From the NCBI GenBank assembly GCA_002110485.1, contig MOWL01000067.1, forward strand, positions 62,001 through 126,000: DNA of 64,000 nt, written 5' to 3'. A program made the translations under genes and the position numbers. This document shows, piece by piece, positions 33,645 to 44,972 of this stretch. Below the pieces are notes generated by a model that saw only the letters and a program-made list of their open reading frames with translations, searched no databases and was not told the origin of the DNA. This DNA is from Emergomyces orientalis (Eukaryota > Ascomycota > Eurotiomycetes > Onygenales > Ajellomycetaceae). Within the stretch, counting starts at the first letter, position 1, and each line of letters starts with the position of its first letter.

Positions 33645-36600
33645 CTAACTACCCTCCTGAGTACCCGATGGAGCAGTAGCAACATCAACAGAGGCCTTGT
33701 CACTGACTTCATGAATAATTGCAGATACGGCAGCGGCATCAATGTCTTCAACACAGCTATTGCTTTTAGGCTGCATACTTGACAGATCTGGGTCTACCAT
33801 CGACATATCAAAAATATTCGAGTTATCGATAGCAGCAGGTGCATCATCCAGGGTTCCATGGAGGTGTGAATTTGAATCACCAAACAGCAGGCTTCTGAAA
33901 ACGGGATCGTCTGGGTCAACATGTAGTAAGTCGGAATCTTTAAATGCCGATGTTTGGTCCCCGTTTGGCTGCTGACTTGATTCGGTAGCATGGCCGCCCT
34001 GTTCCTGGCCCGCAGTGGCACCCATAGGCTCTGAAGACTTTGGGGAAATGCTGGTCTCAGCAGCCCAGTCCGCCCAGTTACTGCTGGTCTCGAATTGCGG
34101 CGGAACGAATGGGTAAAATGAGTCAGTTTGTGCGATGGAGTCTTCATCCGAGTCGAAGATATCCAAAACAAGGCCGCCGATGGATTCAAAATTCTGTAAC
34201 CGCGGGCTGTTTTGGAGCGAAGGAAGCTGTGTAGCGTCATCTTTTAGAAGATTGCTTATCCTATAAGCGCGAGGGGTTAGTCGTGATCCTTCTCGACTTG
34301 CTCGTTTAAGTTCTTCAGCAGTCAATTTTGATGGCGAAGAATCGATACCCGCATTTTTCTTGGAACCATTCGGTGAATTTCCCGAATTCGAACTTGTGTT
34401 GGATTTTTTAGTCGGTGTTAACATAACGCGCCTATTATTTTGCTTGGGTGTAGGGCTACCTGGAAAGGACACGAGGTCATTTTCAGCGTCACCGCAATCG
34501 AAAAGGTCATCGAGGCCATCGTTAAATCGTGCGGTAGTGCCCTCTCTGGCAGGTGTTAATTTCGATTGCTTGGACGCAACCCGAGGACTTCGTCGTATCA
34601 CATTGATCGAAGCATCACTTAGGGTCTTCATGGTATCATCATCCTTGGAAGGAGGGAACAGAGACCTGCGAATAGGTCTAGGAGTGAGGTTTACCTCCAT
34701 AAAGGGCAGGTTTCGGTTTTCCATATTCCGCGCTGGGCTAGATTGGATTGCACGATGCAATGCCTTCATTGCATCTTCTTCCCGCCATCGATTTTCGCGC
34801 TTATCGGCAGATTTTGGCGGCTCCTCGCTATTCGCTCGCCGGCTGACGGATCGAGAAGGGGGTTGGGCGTCCTCATCATTGGCTGCAGTCGTATCGTTCC
34901 CATTGTCGGCAGGAGTGGTTGCATCTTCTCCCGGAGGCGAAGAGGCCTCCGTAGGTCCGGGAGACGATTCACTTCGCTTTGAAGCTAGAGCTTTACTACG
35001 GGATCTCGTTGAAGCACCAGCTGGGGGCTTGGTCCTTCTTGTTTGTCGCTTTCCCTTATCCTTTGGGGGTTGTTTGTTCCATTTATTCTCTGGACGCATG
35101 TTCTTGAATTTATGGAGCCATAAACCGCATGCTATGGAAATGTCAGCCAAGTTTCATAAGAAAAATAGTTAAAGGAGCATTTTATACTCACGGTTACACA
35201 ATAAGAGCTGAACAAAATCCTTATCGTGGTCTGCCAATGTTTTTTTGAATTGCTTGAAGGCTATGACAGTTTTTCCATCCGGGGCAAATTCCTCTGGACG
35301 CCAGAAGAGCATAGCAGGGTCATCTTCGTAGGAAGATGCATCTTGTGCGCTGCCTTGGATAACTTTTGACCAGGCTCGTCTCCAGGTAGGTGTTTCAATT
35401 GCCCCACAATTCTCACAGTAAGGTGGAACGGTACCTTGACGTATGCATTGCTCTAGCCGTGCCTGGACCTGCTTGGTTCTCCTGGCTCCTACTCCACTTC
35501 GTATTTTACCGTCATCGGAAGCCATAGGAGCGGGAGTGGTGGAGGTCGGAAAGTCGCTCATCGGGCCATTCCACGGTTGAGTTTGTTGGTGTGAGTTTTG
35601 TGCAGGGCGCACAGGGTCGCTCGCCGGAATTGCCTGGCGGCTTAGTTTTTCTGCCTCGCTCTGGGACATAGGTGCAGGGGCAAGAGGCTTCGAATTTTGC
35701 CTAATGCTAGCCCGTGAAGAAGGACGAGAGCCGGTTAGTCTTCTCGGTGGGGGTGGTAGTGTGGGAGGTGGTTCATTGGTCGTATCAGCTACACTATCAC
35801 TCATCGGAAAACTATTGTTGTGGCTCGTATTTCTTCGGGGAATGTTTTGAGATACCAAGGCAGGATTGTCTTTTTCGGGGTTGGTTGGTATCTGCCTCAC
35901 TTGACCGGCGGAGGTATCAAGATCATCGAGGGTGTTACCCATACAATTATCGTCGAGAATTGATTCCAAGTTTCCGCTCATAAAACCTGAGTCATGATCC
36001 GGGAGAGGTGGAAGAAGGGGACTGGAAGTTTGAGGATACATGCTTTCCATCACTGGTGGTGATGATGGCATGTTGAAAGGGGTATCGATGGCACTTCCAT
36101 ATCGAACGTCTTCGGGGGATGTGGCAGCGGTGGCCTCAGGAGGGTGTGCATAGGGCGATGTATACGGGACTTGGCTGGCGCTAGATGACTCACGGCGAAG
36201 ATTGCTGAGTGATGGCCGTGTGGGACGGGTGGCACCACTGGTGCCTCTAGGAATGGGAGTAGGTGGGCGGACAGGGTCATCATTAGATGCCTGAGCTCGG
36301 GCTGCTGCTGGGTTCATGGGCATGGGGCGGTGGATGCGTACGGACGCAGCGGTACTTGCTACAACACGGAGGGAACCCGGCTGTCTTTCTATATTCATAT
36401 GAGCTTTGTCCTGTGAGTCCGCCCTTAAAAGCTTGGCTCTCTTTGGTGCGGGGGCTTCAGTTACTTCGTCACCGCTTCCGTATCCAGAGAAGGTTGAATC
36501 TCGTCGGCCCATATAAGGAGCAAGCTGTCGACGAGAGTCCGTATCGTAGCCAGAAGCCCGAGAAGATGGTCGAAATGCATCCCCAGAAGCTCTCTTCTGA

Positions 36601-37532
36601 TGCTGGCCGCCAGGCCTAGTAAGACCAGGAGTCGAAGTTCGACTAGGTGCAGCGTGAGTTGAATGAGCAGGAGAATCGGCATGAAAGGGTTCTGCAGTGG
36701 TGATATTCGAAAAATCTCTTGGAGTTGAGCCTTCGCTCAGCATCTGGTGCAGCCTTTCAATTCCGGATCGGTCCATCGGGGAAGGGTCGAGCTCTGAAGG
36801 AGGCGGAACAGAACTGGAGCCACCTGCTGCTAGAAGGCCAGGATTGGCCTGAACAAAGTTCGTCCATGACTGAGCATCAAGCTCTTGCGACATTGCGTGG
36901 CTCGACTCCCGATACTTATGCATGTTGCTAAGATACTCGTTTTGGTAAATTGTTGGGACCGGCACGAGTCGTAATTTAACCTCCAAAGTTTCCTGCCCTC
37001 CCTTCGAGAAAAGGCCGAAAACATTCTTGGAAACGCGCCCAGTAACCATCGTTTTCGACTGATGTGCCGGGGCATCAGGAGTCGGTGAGGCAGAAGCCAA
37101 GACCCAGGACAGCATTCCTTGCCCAACCAACGGCGTCTCATATTCAGAATAGTCGTATGCGTAAATCGTATAATCTCGACCAAGTTTGGCAACCAATTCA
37201 GGGCTGTTGAAAGAAAAAAAGAGTCAACTTAGATAACCTCTGGCCGGGATATTTGCGTTATTATCACTTACCTAGCGGAAACAATGGCCTGGATACAGGT
37301 CTTGAGCTCGATTACCCCAACCTGGGTCTCCTCATCTATGTAGGCGGTTTGGATGTCGATGAGGTGGGGCCATCGAGCTAGACAATTTGTTTTGTTCTCG
37401 CTGTCGAATGTGTAAAGGACTTTGACTGTAACAGATTTTGATTAGACATTAAAATTTATTGGTAGAGAGCATAATAACTCTTATAAACATACGTCTCAGC
37501 GGGCGGACCGAGATGCCATCCTCGGACGCCAT
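33645..37532 (-). CDS. Ams2/Spt21-type GATA zinc-finger regulator
   Basis: The family includes budding-yeast Spt21 and fission-yeast Ams2, which promote S-phase histone gene expression and affect CENP-A loading and silencing. There are four exons on the minus strand, 37493-37532, 37272-37425, 35192-37203 and 33645-35131, for 1230 aa. All introns are GT...AG (67, 68 and 60 nt). The N-terminal Spt21-like domain starts with PLRLKVLYTFDSENKTNCLA, continues through IDIQTAYIDEETQVGVIELK and includes YAYDYSEYETPLVGQGMLSW and VSKNVFGLFSKGGQETLEVK. A long disordered Ser/Pro-rich middle follows. The GATA-like finger is PYCENCGAIETPTWRR...LLLCNPCGLWLHKF, whose second Cys pair is completed only across the last intron, and whose two halves are 69 residues apart. 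The C-terminal ~480 residues are disordered, with basic and acidic patches. The gene is divergent from SmD2. Confidence 0.9.
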
Positions 37533-38403
37533 TTCAAGCGGTAGAGAGCTGGGACAAGCAGCTACAAAATTGCAGATATCCACAGGGTGAAATCAGAGAG
37601 AAACGGATACTGCAGCTCCTTATAGCTTTAATAAAATGCCGTACTGGTGGTAGGGCTTCACCGCCCAGTCGACACGAAAATTTGCAGATCCAGTCACGTC
37701 ACGTCGCCGTGTTCGGGGAAAGTTGAGAAATGGAGAGTAGTTGGCGGGGTTAATAATTAGTATATGATGATAGTACCGATAATAACAGAAACAACTCTAG
37801 TCATGCGGTGAACAGAGAGAAGAGAGAATTGTTGCTGTGAAAAAGATAAAGTGAATTGCGTGTTCTGATAGAGCATAGTAGGGCCGCGTTGGAAGTGTGG
37901 GATACAACACGAACTAGCAGGGCATAGAGTAGATAAGAGGTAAACAAATAGAATTGCAATTGAGGAAGGAGAAGAAGAAGAAGAATAGAAAAGAAAAAGA
38001 AATCCTCGCCACCCCGAATTGTTGAATAAGGCAACAATTACAAGAGGCCGGGAGGTTGGGAAGAGGTGAAAAGAACGAGAAGCTCAAGAGACGACGTGAA
38101 GCAGTACGCAACAGGCAATTGACGCGGTTTCTTGAAGTCACCCGCGGGAAGGGATGCGGGTTCGGGGGTGACTAAGGGCTGAGCTAAGCATGCCAAGCCG
38201 AAATAATCTTGGCGTGTCTAGAACGCGTTCGGAACCACGTGATGAGCAATACTCGCACAAACAAATTATCCGGCACTAGGCTCGATTCTGGCAGCATCCA
38301 ACCTCACTACCCAAAGCTGCGATATCTCGACTGTACATGTCGAAGTTCAATTCTTGACCCCGCCGACGTTCCCTCCAACTCCCTTTTATACCCAGCTCTC
38401 ACC
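37533..38403. promoter_or_regulatory. Bidirectional promoter region, Ams2-Spt21 / SmD2
   Basis: The two start codons face away from each other, 871 bases apart. The middle (about 37960-38010) has a purine-rich GAAGAAGAAG/AAAGAAAAAG tract on the plus strand. I recognise no specific factor site with confidence. Confidence 0.55.
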
Positions 38404-39210
38404 ATGTCCGACACGAAGATCCAGTAAGCAGCTTCTTGCACCCCCCTGTACCCCCGTGACTCATACATGGTGTTTGCACCACACCTTTTGATGCACCCTA
38501 GCTCTCCTCTCCTCCAGTTTAAGATAGACTAACCTAATACCTTTTGCCATTCTCCAGAGACCTGCTCAACAAGCCTCGCAGCGAACTCACGTACGTAATA
38601 ACTGGCGTCGCCTTGAATATACTTTCACCGCCACATCATCGTTCTTTTCCCCGTGGCACGCCACGTCTTTTCCTACGCACCCTCCCCGGCCATCATCTAT
38701 GTCCATCCTTGGCATCCATCCTGATGCGCTTCTTGCCATTGCTATCCCACCCATAATATTATCCTGTCTAAAAACTAACCCCGCTATTTCTGCTTCTATC
38801 TCAATAGGGAATACGAGGTCTCGATATTGGAAGAACATGAGCTGACTTCCGGCCCTTTGTCCATCCTCCAAACCGCAACACGGTCCCATGCACAAGTCCT
38901 GATCTCATGTCGCAATAACCGCAAGCTACTGGCCAGAGTCAAGGCATTTGACAGGCACTGCAATATGGTCCTGGAGAACGTAAAGGAGATGTGGACAGAG
39001 AAACCAAAAGGTGGAAAAGGCAAAGGTGTAAACAAGGATCGCTTTGTCAGCAAGATGTATGTCCGATTCTTTCTAAACGCCAGCCATCTGGTGTATTACA
39101 CGCCTCCTATGCTCGTCAATGGCTTCCTAGACGTTTCCCATGTCCGCCCTGCTAATCTATCTTGTAGGTTTCTACGAGGGGACTCTGTCATCCTAGTTCT
39201 GTTGAGTTGA
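38404..39210 (+). CDS. Sm core protein SmD2
   Basis: SmD2 is a subunit of the heptameric Sm ring on U1, U2, U4 and U5 snRNAs. There are four exons, 38404-38423, 38558-38590, 38808-39056 and 39168-39210, giving 114 aa. All introns are GT...AG (134, 217 and 111 nt), so introns exceed coding sequence. The N-terminal helix is DLLNKPRSELT-EYEVSILEE. Sm1 follows with GPLSILQTATRSHAQVLISC, NNRKLLARVKAFDRHCNMVL and ENVKEMWTE. The basic loop GGKGKGVNKDRFVSKM leads to Sm2, FLRGDSVILVLLS. Each element matches the SmD2 order and length. The first exon codes only MSDTKI plus two bases, supported by in-frame splicing (CA|A) to DLLNKP. The neighbour on the left is the divergent Ams2/Spt21 gene. Confidence 0.94.
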
Positions 39211-41252
39211 ATAATACGTGCCACCAAACGCTTGCGGATTCCCAAGGTCGCAAGTCACAAAAAGATGGCATCAACCAGGCCGCCGTGATAGAAGATACCC
39301 TTTACATTCTGAATTATACGCAATCGCACGCCCCGATATTCATGCCCTGCGTTCAAGTTGTCAAATCAACATAAATCCGGGCTTTTGTTTCTTCTCTTGC
39401 TAGGGGGCTGGGCTGTGCCTTTGCGCCATACATACTGAAGCAACCGGAGAAAAGAACAAAAAAAATAAGCCGTCTATCGGATTATTATTTTCCCAACCAT
39501 GTAACGAACCCGATCGACAAATTCCGAATCCTTGCCTCCATGTCATTTTTCTGGCGTCCGGAGAATTTTGATGCTCTACATTTTTTTCGCCGCAGCATTT
39601 CCCACACATCTGCTTTTTCTTCCTGGTTCACAGTGTTAAAAAAATACGAGGCGCAATAAGGAACGGATATGAAAAGAAAAAGAATAAAATCTACAGCTGG
39701 CAGGGAAGGAAAGAATCATACAATATCAATATTTGTTCTGTCTTTTCTTAACCTTTGTGCCTGATAAAGCTAAAAGAGGAATAATTTAATTCATATACAC
39801 CAGAGATGTCCCTTTTCTTCTCGCCATGCCCTGGGCATACTACGCTTTTGCCACAAAGATTAATCAGAAATAGAGCCCAAAAAAGTATCACATCATGCCT
39901 GCAAGGAGGGCAAAGCCTTGGAAGGCATCCGATCCCACTCCGATCTCAGGCAGCAACAAGGCTCTTAGAGAAGCCTGAGGGAACCCTTCCCCTTAGCTAC
40001 CTTATGGCTCACTCTCCCGTCCCCTCCATCCATTTCAATCAACACGTAAAACTGTGAAATTCGAAAGTTCATCTCCCTTTCCCTTTCCCTTTCCCTTGCG
40101 CCTTCCAAGGTTTTTACCCCTCCCCAAGTCCGCCAACGACAGATACAGATACATCTTTCCATCTATAGATCTCTCCATTCAACTCAACCACAAGGTAGCA
40201 ACCGACATACCACCAATCTTTGCCCTTTTTTTTCGAAAATTCCCCTAACCCCCAACCATCCGCCACGACTTCTACCCACAACAACTGCGAATGGTGCAGC
40301 CTGGAGCAGGCTCTAGAATCAGCGACGTAGTTACCCAGTCAAAATAACGCGGATATATATGTATTGAAATCATGGGTATTGATACTCTAAAAAATTTTCT
40401 GGTATCAGCATGAAGCTCTGGCGAAAGACTGGGGTTAGGCCAATATGATCAAAGGGACGTGAATACGAAGTGGGTGTTCAGAGGCCATGAATGCAAACAA
40501 ACATCAAGTCCCCCAACGGGTCGTAATATTTTGATAAATGTAAGATTTTTTTAGCGGAACTGGCAGACAGCGGCAAGGAGAATTATTGTCAAACCCCTTG
40601 TCAGCACAGACTACACAACCCTTGAAGGTCACCCATGGCACAGTCGGCGAATGTTCATCTCTCAATAGTCAAGAGTCTGCTGTTTGAGCAAGAAATTGAT
40701 ATGATTTCGCAACACACACATGAAATATGAAGATTGCAGAAAACGAACCCCTCGTCCTTTGACAGTTCATGCTCTGGCACACTGTAGCCAGGGTGCTGGG
40801 AACGGCGAACCTCCGCCCTCAAGCCAGTAATAATAATGATGAAAACCCACCTTCATGAGCAGCCACCAAGCTACCGAATTAAGAGATTTTCCAGCTCTTA
40901 TTTCCTCAGCTATGGTGCTCAGGTTTATTTCGCAACAAATGAGTCCTTTTCTTATACAACCCATCAACACTTGGCTTGGTCCCATCTGTCCGAACAGACG
41001 GACCAGAGCGACGTTACCATTCCGGGAGTATTTAGTCCTCACTTACTTAAATGAACAGTTGCGTCTCCGTGGGGCCAACCTCGTATTCTCTCCATGAGCT
41101 TGTCTCCAACCGGTGCCGCTTGGCAGCGCTATAAACAGTATGGAATCCGGCGATGGAGAGACAGGCGGCGTTTCCAGTATTATATAAAGTCTTTTTGGGT
41201 CCCATTTCCCAATTTATACCACGAGTGGCACTGCTTTGAAAAAAAGTAAAGT
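39211..41252. other. Intergenic, SmD2 to secreted orphan
   Basis: This contains the SmD2 3' flank, a (TTTCCC)n-like tract at about 40074-40096 and a likely promoter for the next gene. Open frames are short (at most 91 codons) and unremarkable. Confidence 0.5.
40074..40096. repeat. Short (CCCTTT)n tract
   Basis: Four near-perfect tandem copies of a six-base C/T unit lie in non-coding DNA. The unit resembles a telomere-like CCCTTT variant, but the tract is far too short to mean more than a microsatellite. Confidence 0.6.
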
Positions 41253-42392
41253 ATGAAGTGGACACTTATCGCAGCTCTGCTCGCGCAACCCGCTCTCTCC
41301 CGGATCAGCCCCTACGATCGAGAGGACGGTGAACGACCCGACAATGTGACCGGCTTGGATTTTTATTACTACAATGACGTTGGCTCGTATGTCTAGCCTC
41401 TTGCAACTTCGTCACGGGAGAAGCTTGTTATTGACTGTCCTAGGTATTATAATGGCACGTTCTCGATTAGCATTACTCCTATGTACAATCCCCCGGATTA
41501 CCCTTCCGAATCTACAGAATACCCATGTCAGGAGTATGAGAATCGGACCTTCGAAATATCGATGAATGCCATTGCGGGATTTCGGGAGATCTCTCCGAAA
41601 TCACACCCCACGCCGAATCCGTTCTACTTCTCCATTGAAGCATGGGACAAGCATTATAACCTGACTCCGGGTACGGGACCAACCCAACGGAAACATTCCA
41701 ATTACTCCGAGTATCAGGAGAACCATGCATATTCTGGGTCGGCGTACGTCTCTAAGCAAAAGCCACAGATCGATCCCGGGTGCGAAAAAAAAAAAAAGAA
41801 TATTTAATTATTACTAACGATGATTAGCACGTCAACTCATGGCCCCGTCTGGATCTACAACATGACCGACGCTCCTAGCACCAGCGACGACGACGAGGCT
41901 CTATACCGATTCGACGGTAGCATGAATGCAGTCGACTTCCTACTCAACCAAAACTTCAAGTTCAACGCCTCCGGCATATGCGATGAGCGCGATGAAGAAC
42001 GTCTTCTCTACTCAGGCTCCCTTCGTAGCCCAAGCGAACGCCAGGAATATGACTGGGCGGAGAATCCGATCCCTGTGCCTAGGATCTCCGGGTACTTCAA
42101 CACGCGGACCGCGCATGTGGCGATGTCAGGACTTTTCATTGCTAGTAATGGCAAGCAAGGCGCGATTGTTGGTCGGGCTGAGATGGTCTTTCACGGAGAG
42201 ATTGATGATGAGAGGTCGGACCAATTATTTATGGGCCGGCCGGTACCTGAATGGAATGCCACTCTAGGATTTGCTCGTGGTAGTGTGGGAGGCGCGAAGT
42301 CTACAGCTCCTCGAGTTTCGGAGACGGTGGGCAATTTGATTTTAATGGGGTTCACGGGGCTGGGTCTTGCGGTTCCGTTAATATTCTTTTAG
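41253..42392 (+). CDS. Secreted, probably GPI-anchored protein of unknown function
   Basis: There are three exons, 41253-41386, 41444-41779 and 41828-42392, with introns GTATGT...TAG and GTGCGA...TAG (57 and 48 nt), for 344 aa. Residues 1-16 are a signal peptide (MKWTLIAALLAQPALS). The mature part is acidic and Tyr/Asp-rich with seven N-glycosylation sequons (NVT, NGT, NRT, NYS, NMT, NAS, NAT). Only two cysteines are seen (in YPCQEYE and SGICDERD), which could form one disulfide. The C-terminus is a hydrophobic segment (NLILMGFTGLGLAVPLIFF) ending at the stop, preceded by small residues (GSVGGAKS), as expected for a GPI signal. I do not recognise a catalytic family; the regular beta-like pattern suggests a wall or surface protein. 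Intron 2 carries an A-rich run right after its donor, so its length may be error-prone. Confidence 0.8.
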
Positions 42393-42912
42393 AGTAATGA
42401 TGAATGATGAAGGGATATTCTGTTCTGTTATAAGTACAGTTTGATTGGTTTGTCTCTCATTTTTTTTAGATGCCCATCGTCTGTCATAGCCAAGCTTCAA
42501 TCCCCGATATCCAAATCTCCTCATAGATAGATAGAAGTTGCATATAGTCGCGTCCCGTATGAAAATATGATACACCCCTATAAACACATATGGGTATTTC
42601 TTTCCCGTGTCGCCCATATTTATCCCTTAATTCATTCAATTAAATATCGTATCCACGATTGCGCGATCATCAAAGATCGAAGGAGGAAAATAGCAGTTTA
42701 CAATTATTAAAATACACCCAAAAGTAAAATAGGTATGTAGGTGTAAAACAAAATAATAAAATAATAAAACAAATAACCCATAGAAGCGCATACCTGCCTG
42801 CATTTAAAACTCAAATCGGAAAATCACATAAAAAAGGAGCCCATCACTATATCTATCAAGCGCTCAAAATGACAACTTTAAAAATATGGAAGAAAAAAAA
42901 ATTCCAAATTAT
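42393..42912. other. Convergent intergenic region, orphan / dihydroxyacetone kinase
   Basis: The 3' ends of both neighbours meet here. The sequence is AT-rich with repeated AATAAAA-like signals at about 42749-42770, usable for polyadenylation. No gene is seen. Confidence 0.5.
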
Positions 42913-44972
42913 TTATACCGCATCTGTAACCCCCCTCAAAAACTGGGCCAGGCCAAACGCTCCTGGATCCGGGATCTTCCCAATCCACTCCTCCTCACCA
43001 CCCACATACACAGACCGGCCCAAACTGGCCTTCATATGCTTCGTCGCCTCCGTCCCGTCCTCTGCCGCTTTCGCAGCCGCACTGAGATCCCCAGACTCCG
43101 CCAGTTTAGTGATGAATGGCGCAAGAGCGTCAATCAACGTCCTATCACCAACCTGCGCAGGAGTGTATTTACCCAGGGCCTGCAGAGAATGATGGAGCGC
43201 GGCTGACCATTCCTTAGCGGTTGCCGGGGCCGGTGTTTGCGGGGGTGCCTGCTCGCGGAGGCCGTGGGCGAGGGCATTGAGGAATATGGCATAGATAGCC
43301 CCGCTGGTGCCGTCCATGGTGTTTTCGACGATGGTAATTATTTTGTTGATGGAGGTGACGAGGTCGTCTGTGAGGGTTGTGGCGGGGTCGTTGAGAAAGG
43401 AGAGGACTGCTTGGGCGCCGCGCTCGAGGCCGACGCCGCAATCGCCGTCGCCGACGATGGTGTCGTATTTGGTTACGAGGGGTTCGGCTTCGATGACGCG
43501 GTTAAGGCCCGACGTTAGGACCTTTTTGAGGATGGTTGGGTCGACTGGAAGTTGGGGTAAGCGGTTTATTCCGGGACGGGAGATTTTTGTATATATTTTA
43601 AATTCCTGGGGAGAGAGAGAGATTGATAAAACTTACGTTTGAGGTTAGAAGGGTTTTCTTCGGCTATAACGGCCTTCTTGCTGTCGTATGTAGCATCTGA
43701 TCGATTTTCCCAAGTTGAGGTTGCCACAGGGGCAGACCAGCCAACCGCTTCAGAAGGGGCATCTAGAAGATCAAGGAGAGATTTTCCGGACCCGAGGCCG
43801 GTGTCGACCAGTCTCAGGAGCGAGATGCTGAATCCCATTCCGTTTAGACTGGTCAAGAAGGTCCCCTGAATTGTGCGGACAGGTTTGATTTGATAATCTC
43901 GCTCAAGCTGAGTGGTTACTTCAGCCGTCAATGCGGATAGCTCGAGTGTGCTTACAGCTCCAAGGTTGTTGATGAGCAGGACGAATTTATCTGATGGGGA
44001 GTATTTTAGGAATGCGCGATCCTTATCATTTTGATCCAGCAGCTGTACAAGCATGCCCTTGATAAGTTCCTCTCCGGTAGCCTTGATTCGATGGGAGCCT
44101 GGCTCATTGTGGATTCCCATACCCACTTCAATTTCATCATGGGGTATCATTTCGTCAGAATTAGGATCTGGTATTTCTCGTCCAGGAACATGGACATGTT
44201 CAAGAGAAGATCCAAGAGAAACAATGCTCTTGGTGGTCAGCTGTGCAATTCGATATACATCATCCAAAGACGCACTGTAAATTAAAAATGTTAGGTCAAA
44301 CATTTTTCAATTAATTGAATCATAAATCAAAAGAGAAACATATATAAACTTACCCCGACTCCGCAAGCGCTCCGACAATCTTCAAAACTAGAATGCCACC
44401 ACCAATACCTCTCCTACCAACTTTGCCGCCCTTTGCTCTCCCAACGCCAACGTCATCACCAACAGCGAAGAACTCCGTCTTGATCCCTGCAGCTTTCGCT
44501 TTTTCGGCAGCCATTCCGAAATTCATGACGTCACCGGTATAGTTCATAGCAATAATAAAGACACCCTTGGAAGTCTCAATACGCTCCATGACCGCTGTCC
44601 TGATCTGCTCAGCAGCAGGGGAAGCAAATATAGTGCCAGCTACGGAGGCGGTTAGGAGGCCCTTGCCCACGAAACCGGCAAAGGCGGGCTCATGGCCTGA
44701 ACCACCGCCAGAGACAATGGAGACTTTTGGGTTTGCGAAGACATCTGGGGTAGGGCGACGATATATGATCTTGTTGGCACCGTCGAATGCGAGGGAAGGG
44801 TTTGTCAGGGTTAGGGATGCGAGGGCGGAGTTGACGATCTGGGTGGGATCGGAGAAGAAGTGTTTGGCTGGGTGAGGAGAGGAGTCGAAAGTCAGTATGT
44901 GATGAAGTCTGATATATCAGATATATTGTGGTGATCTGTGCGCTTGTAGGAGTAAAGCGACATACTCTGCAT
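42913..44972 (-). CDS. Dihydroxyacetone kinase (Dak-type, DhaK-DhaL fusion)
   Basis: Dak enzymes phosphorylate dihydroxyacetone with ATP, for glycerol/triose use and detoxification. There are four exons on the minus strand, 44966-44972, 44354-44867, 43637-44274 and 42913-43544 (596 aa). All introns are GT...AG (98, 79 and 92 nt), and the first exon codes only Met-Gln plus one base. The DhaK domain (about 1-340) carries VSGGGSGHEP with catalytic His61, NYTGD with Asp115, GDDVGVGR, and GIHNEPG with the substrate-binding His. The DhaL domain (about 390-590) carries YDTIVGDGDCG, whose Asp residues bind Mg-nucleotide, GTSGAIYAIFLNAL and GRSVYVG...DPGA. Two positions are odd: Phe65 where yeast and E. 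coli have His (GHEPxH), and Met110 where they have Lys (KNYTGD). These suggest a paralogue with altered substrate handling. Confidence 0.93.

Noticed and set aside
34360..35172. 270-codon open frame on the plus strand
   Set aside because: Lies antisense to the Ams2/Spt21 exon and mirrors its Ser/Arg/Pro codons; no family motif.
38591..38807. Possible intronic snoRNA in SmD2 intron 2
   Set aside because: I looked for box C/D and H/ACA signals; a TGATG-like string occurs but without a matching terminal box or flanking stem.
40074..40096. Possible internal telomere repeat
   Set aside because: Only about four units and the unit is not the canonical TTAGGG/CCCTAA.
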